From Acidobacteriaceae bacterium (lineage in GTDB: Bacteria; Acidobacteriota; Terriglobia; Terriglobales; Acidobacteriaceae), in assembly GCA_030040115.1 (NCBI GenBank), contig JASHUH010000189.1, positions 1-7,669 on the forward strand: DNA of 7,669 bases, written 5' to 3'. The notes below the pieces were generated by a model. The model saw nothing but the letters and a program-made list of their open reading frames with translations. It ran no database searches and was not told where the DNA came from. Within the stretch, counting starts at the first letter, position 1; each line of letters starts with the position of its first letter. A program made the translations under genes and the position numbers. Shown here in pieces: positions 6,287-7,669 of the stretch.

Positions 6287-6307
6287 CAAAGCTCCGAGGC
6301 AAAGAAG

Positions 6308-7669
6308 ATGGCAACGACACCGAATTCCTCCGGCCCGCACACCACCGGTAAGGTCCGCACCCATCCCACTCAAAACGAGGCGTTGCTCTTCGAGAAATCC
6401 GCGCCCGGCAAACGCGCCTATAAAATGCCGCCCCTCGATGTGCCCTCTGTGAGTGCTGACACGCTCCTTGGCTCCGCTGTCCGCAAGGACCGCCCCGAGC
6501 TCCCCGAGCTGAGCGAGATCGAAATCATCCGCCATTTCACCCGCCTCTCCACCTGGAACTACGGCATCGACCTGGGCATGTATCCGCTGGGCTCCTGCAC
6601 CATGAAGTACAACCCGCGCGTCAACGAATTTGTGTCGCGCATCGAGGGGCTCGCCGAGGCGCACCCCTACCGGCCCGACGTCCTGGCGCAAGGCGCGCTC
6701 GAAATCATCGACCTGCTCGAGCGCTGCCTGCTCGAAATCACTGGCATGGACGCCATCACCCTGCAGCCGGCGGCGGGGGCTCATGGCGAGTTCACCGGTA
6801 TTCTGCTCACCCGGGCATGGCATGAGTCGCAAGGCAATCCCCGGCGCCGGATTCTCATTCCCGACTCCGCTCACGGCACCAATCCGGCCACGGCGGCCAT
6901 CTGCGGCTACACGGTCGAAAATCTCAAATCCAACGCCGATGGCGGCATCGATCTCCAAGCCCTCGCTCGCCAGGTGGACGAGGAAACCGCCGCCCTGATG
7001 CTTACCAACCCCTCCACGCTCGGCGTGTTTGAAAACGAGATTCACAAAGTCGCTGACATCCTTCACGCCAAGGGCGCGCTGCTTTATATGGACGGGGCCA
7101 ACATGAACGCGCTGGTAGGTAAGGTGCGCCCCGGCGACTTCGGCGTGGACGTGATGCACCTCAACCTGCACAAGACCTTCTCTACCCCCCACGGCGGCGG
7201 CGGGCCCGGCTCAGGGCCGGTGGCGTGTAAGGCGTTTCTCGAGCCGTTTTTGCCCATTCCGGTGCTGGTGCGCAAGGAGAACGCGGCAAATACCCCCGCT
7301 CCCGAAGCCTGGGAGACGGTGAATGACGATCCGCTGCCTCCAGCCTCGGCGCCCCTTTTCCGCGCGCCGTCGCCAGCGCCACTTTCGACGGATGCCGCCG
7401 CTGACCCGAAGGCTCCACTCTCATGGGAATACAACCGGCCACAATCCATCGGCCGGGTGCGCGCTTTCTACGGCAACACCGGAATGTTTATTCGCGCTTT
7501 GGCGTACATCCTCGCCAACGGCCCCGACGGCCTGCGCCAAACCACCGAAGACGCGGTGCTGAACGCCAACTATATCCGCAAGAACCTCGCAGCCCTCTAC
7601 GAACTGCCGTACCAAACGCCTTCGATGCACGAGGTGGTCTTCAGCGACAAGCGCCAGGCGGCGAAGGGC
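6308..7669 (+). CDS. gcvPB: Glycine dehydrogenase (decarboxylating) subunit 2, PLP subunit (runs off right edge)
   Basis: PLP-dependent beta subunit of the split P-protein of the glycine cleavage system. With GcvPA it decarboxylates glycine and passes the aminomethyl group to lipoyl-GcvH. The window holds 454 residues and the C-terminal end is missing. Signatures are LLFEKSAPGKRAYKMPPLDV (26-45), DLGMYPLGSCTMKYNPRVNE (88-107), LQPAAGAHGE (152-161), PDSAHGTNPA (185-194), MDGANMNA (261-268) and HLNLHKTFSTPHGGGGPGSG (284-303), where K289 binds PLP. GRVRAFYGNTG (382-392) and PSMHEVVF (438-445) follow. ATG 6308 has GAGG 8 nt upstream. Unusual is a Pro/Ala-rich insertion at about residues 325-371, compared with a short linker in the Thermus protein as I recall it. 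gcvPA is not adjacent upstream; the REP/RAYT cassette is there instead. Confidence 0.96.
   Translation, partial: MATTPNSSGPHTTGKVRTHPTQNEALLFEKSAPGKRAYKMPPLDVPSVSADTLLGSAVRKDRPELPELSEIEIIRHFTRLSTWNYGIDLGMYPLGSCTMKYNPRVNEFVSRIEGLAEAHPYRPDVLAQGALEIIDLLERCLLEITGMDAITLQPAAGAHGEFTGILLTRAWHESQGNPRRRILIPDSAHGTNPATAAICGYTVENLKSNADGGIDLQALARQVDEETAALMLTNPSTLGVFENEIHKVADILHAKGALLYMDGANMNALVGKVRPGDFGVDVMHLNLHKTFSTPHGGGGPGSGPVACKAFLEPFLPIPVLVRKENAANTPAPEAWETVNDDPLPPASAPLFRAPSPAPLSTDAAADPKAPLSWEYNRPQSIGRVRAFYGNTGMFIRALAYILANGPDGLRQTTEDAVLNANYIRKNLAALYELPYQTPSMHEVVFSDKRQAAKG

Noticed and set aside
6098..7192. Long minus-strand open frame (364 codons) antisense to gcvPB and the transposase
   Set aside because: It is the shadow of two well-supported plus-strand genes, crosses their boundary and resembles no family; long antisense frames are expected in GC-rich DNA.

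Overview
The window looks like a GC-rich bacterial chromosome, most plausibly an acidobacterium. This assignment is an inference from three things: overall composition, a two-subunit (split) type glycine dehydrogenase, and a REP-associated transposase with GGCTTTAGCC-type REP hairpins. No 16S or other phylogenetic marker is present.

Positions 1-4505 are one tight minus-strand operon for phenylalanine/tyrosine breakdown, in transcription order: hppD (4-hydroxyphenylpyruvate dioxygenase), phhA (phenylalanine 4-hydroxylase), hmgA (homogentisate 1,2-dioxygenase), an uncharacterised 284-residue protein, then fahA (fumarylacetoacetase, running off the left edge). Junctions are +13 nt, +11 nt, a 4-nt ATGA overlap and a 10-nt overlap. 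Together they would take Phe to Tyr, 4-hydroxyphenylpyruvate to homogentisate, homogentisate to maleylacetoacetate, and fumarylacetoacetate to fumarate plus acetoacetate. Two steps have no recognisable gene here: the Tyr aminotransferase and the maleylacetoacetate isomerase. The unknown gene sits exactly between the enzymes before and after the missing isomerase step and is translationally coupled to both. It is the most interesting item in the window.

Positions 4506-4714 are a divergent control region. It contains an inverted repeat (GTTATGGA-N17-TCCATAAC), a TTGACA box facing hppD, and an AT-rich stretch before an Lrp/AsnC-family regulator gene (4715-5215, plus strand), which is the likely regulator of the operon and of itself.

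Positions 5216-5650 hold no convincing intact gene, only a possible broken micro-ORF for a single-span membrane peptide and one small hairpin. Positions 5651-6286 are a complete REP/RAYT cassette: a 167-residue Y1 (HUH) transposase flanked on each side by two REP hairpins, the two sides in mirror orientation. The outer 33-nt repeats match at 31 of 33 positions.

Only 21 nt after the cassette begins gcvPB (6308 to the right edge), the PLP-binding subunit of the glycine cleavage P-protein. It has its catalytic lysine and an unusual Pro/Ala-rich insertion. Its partner gcvPA is not next to it on the left.
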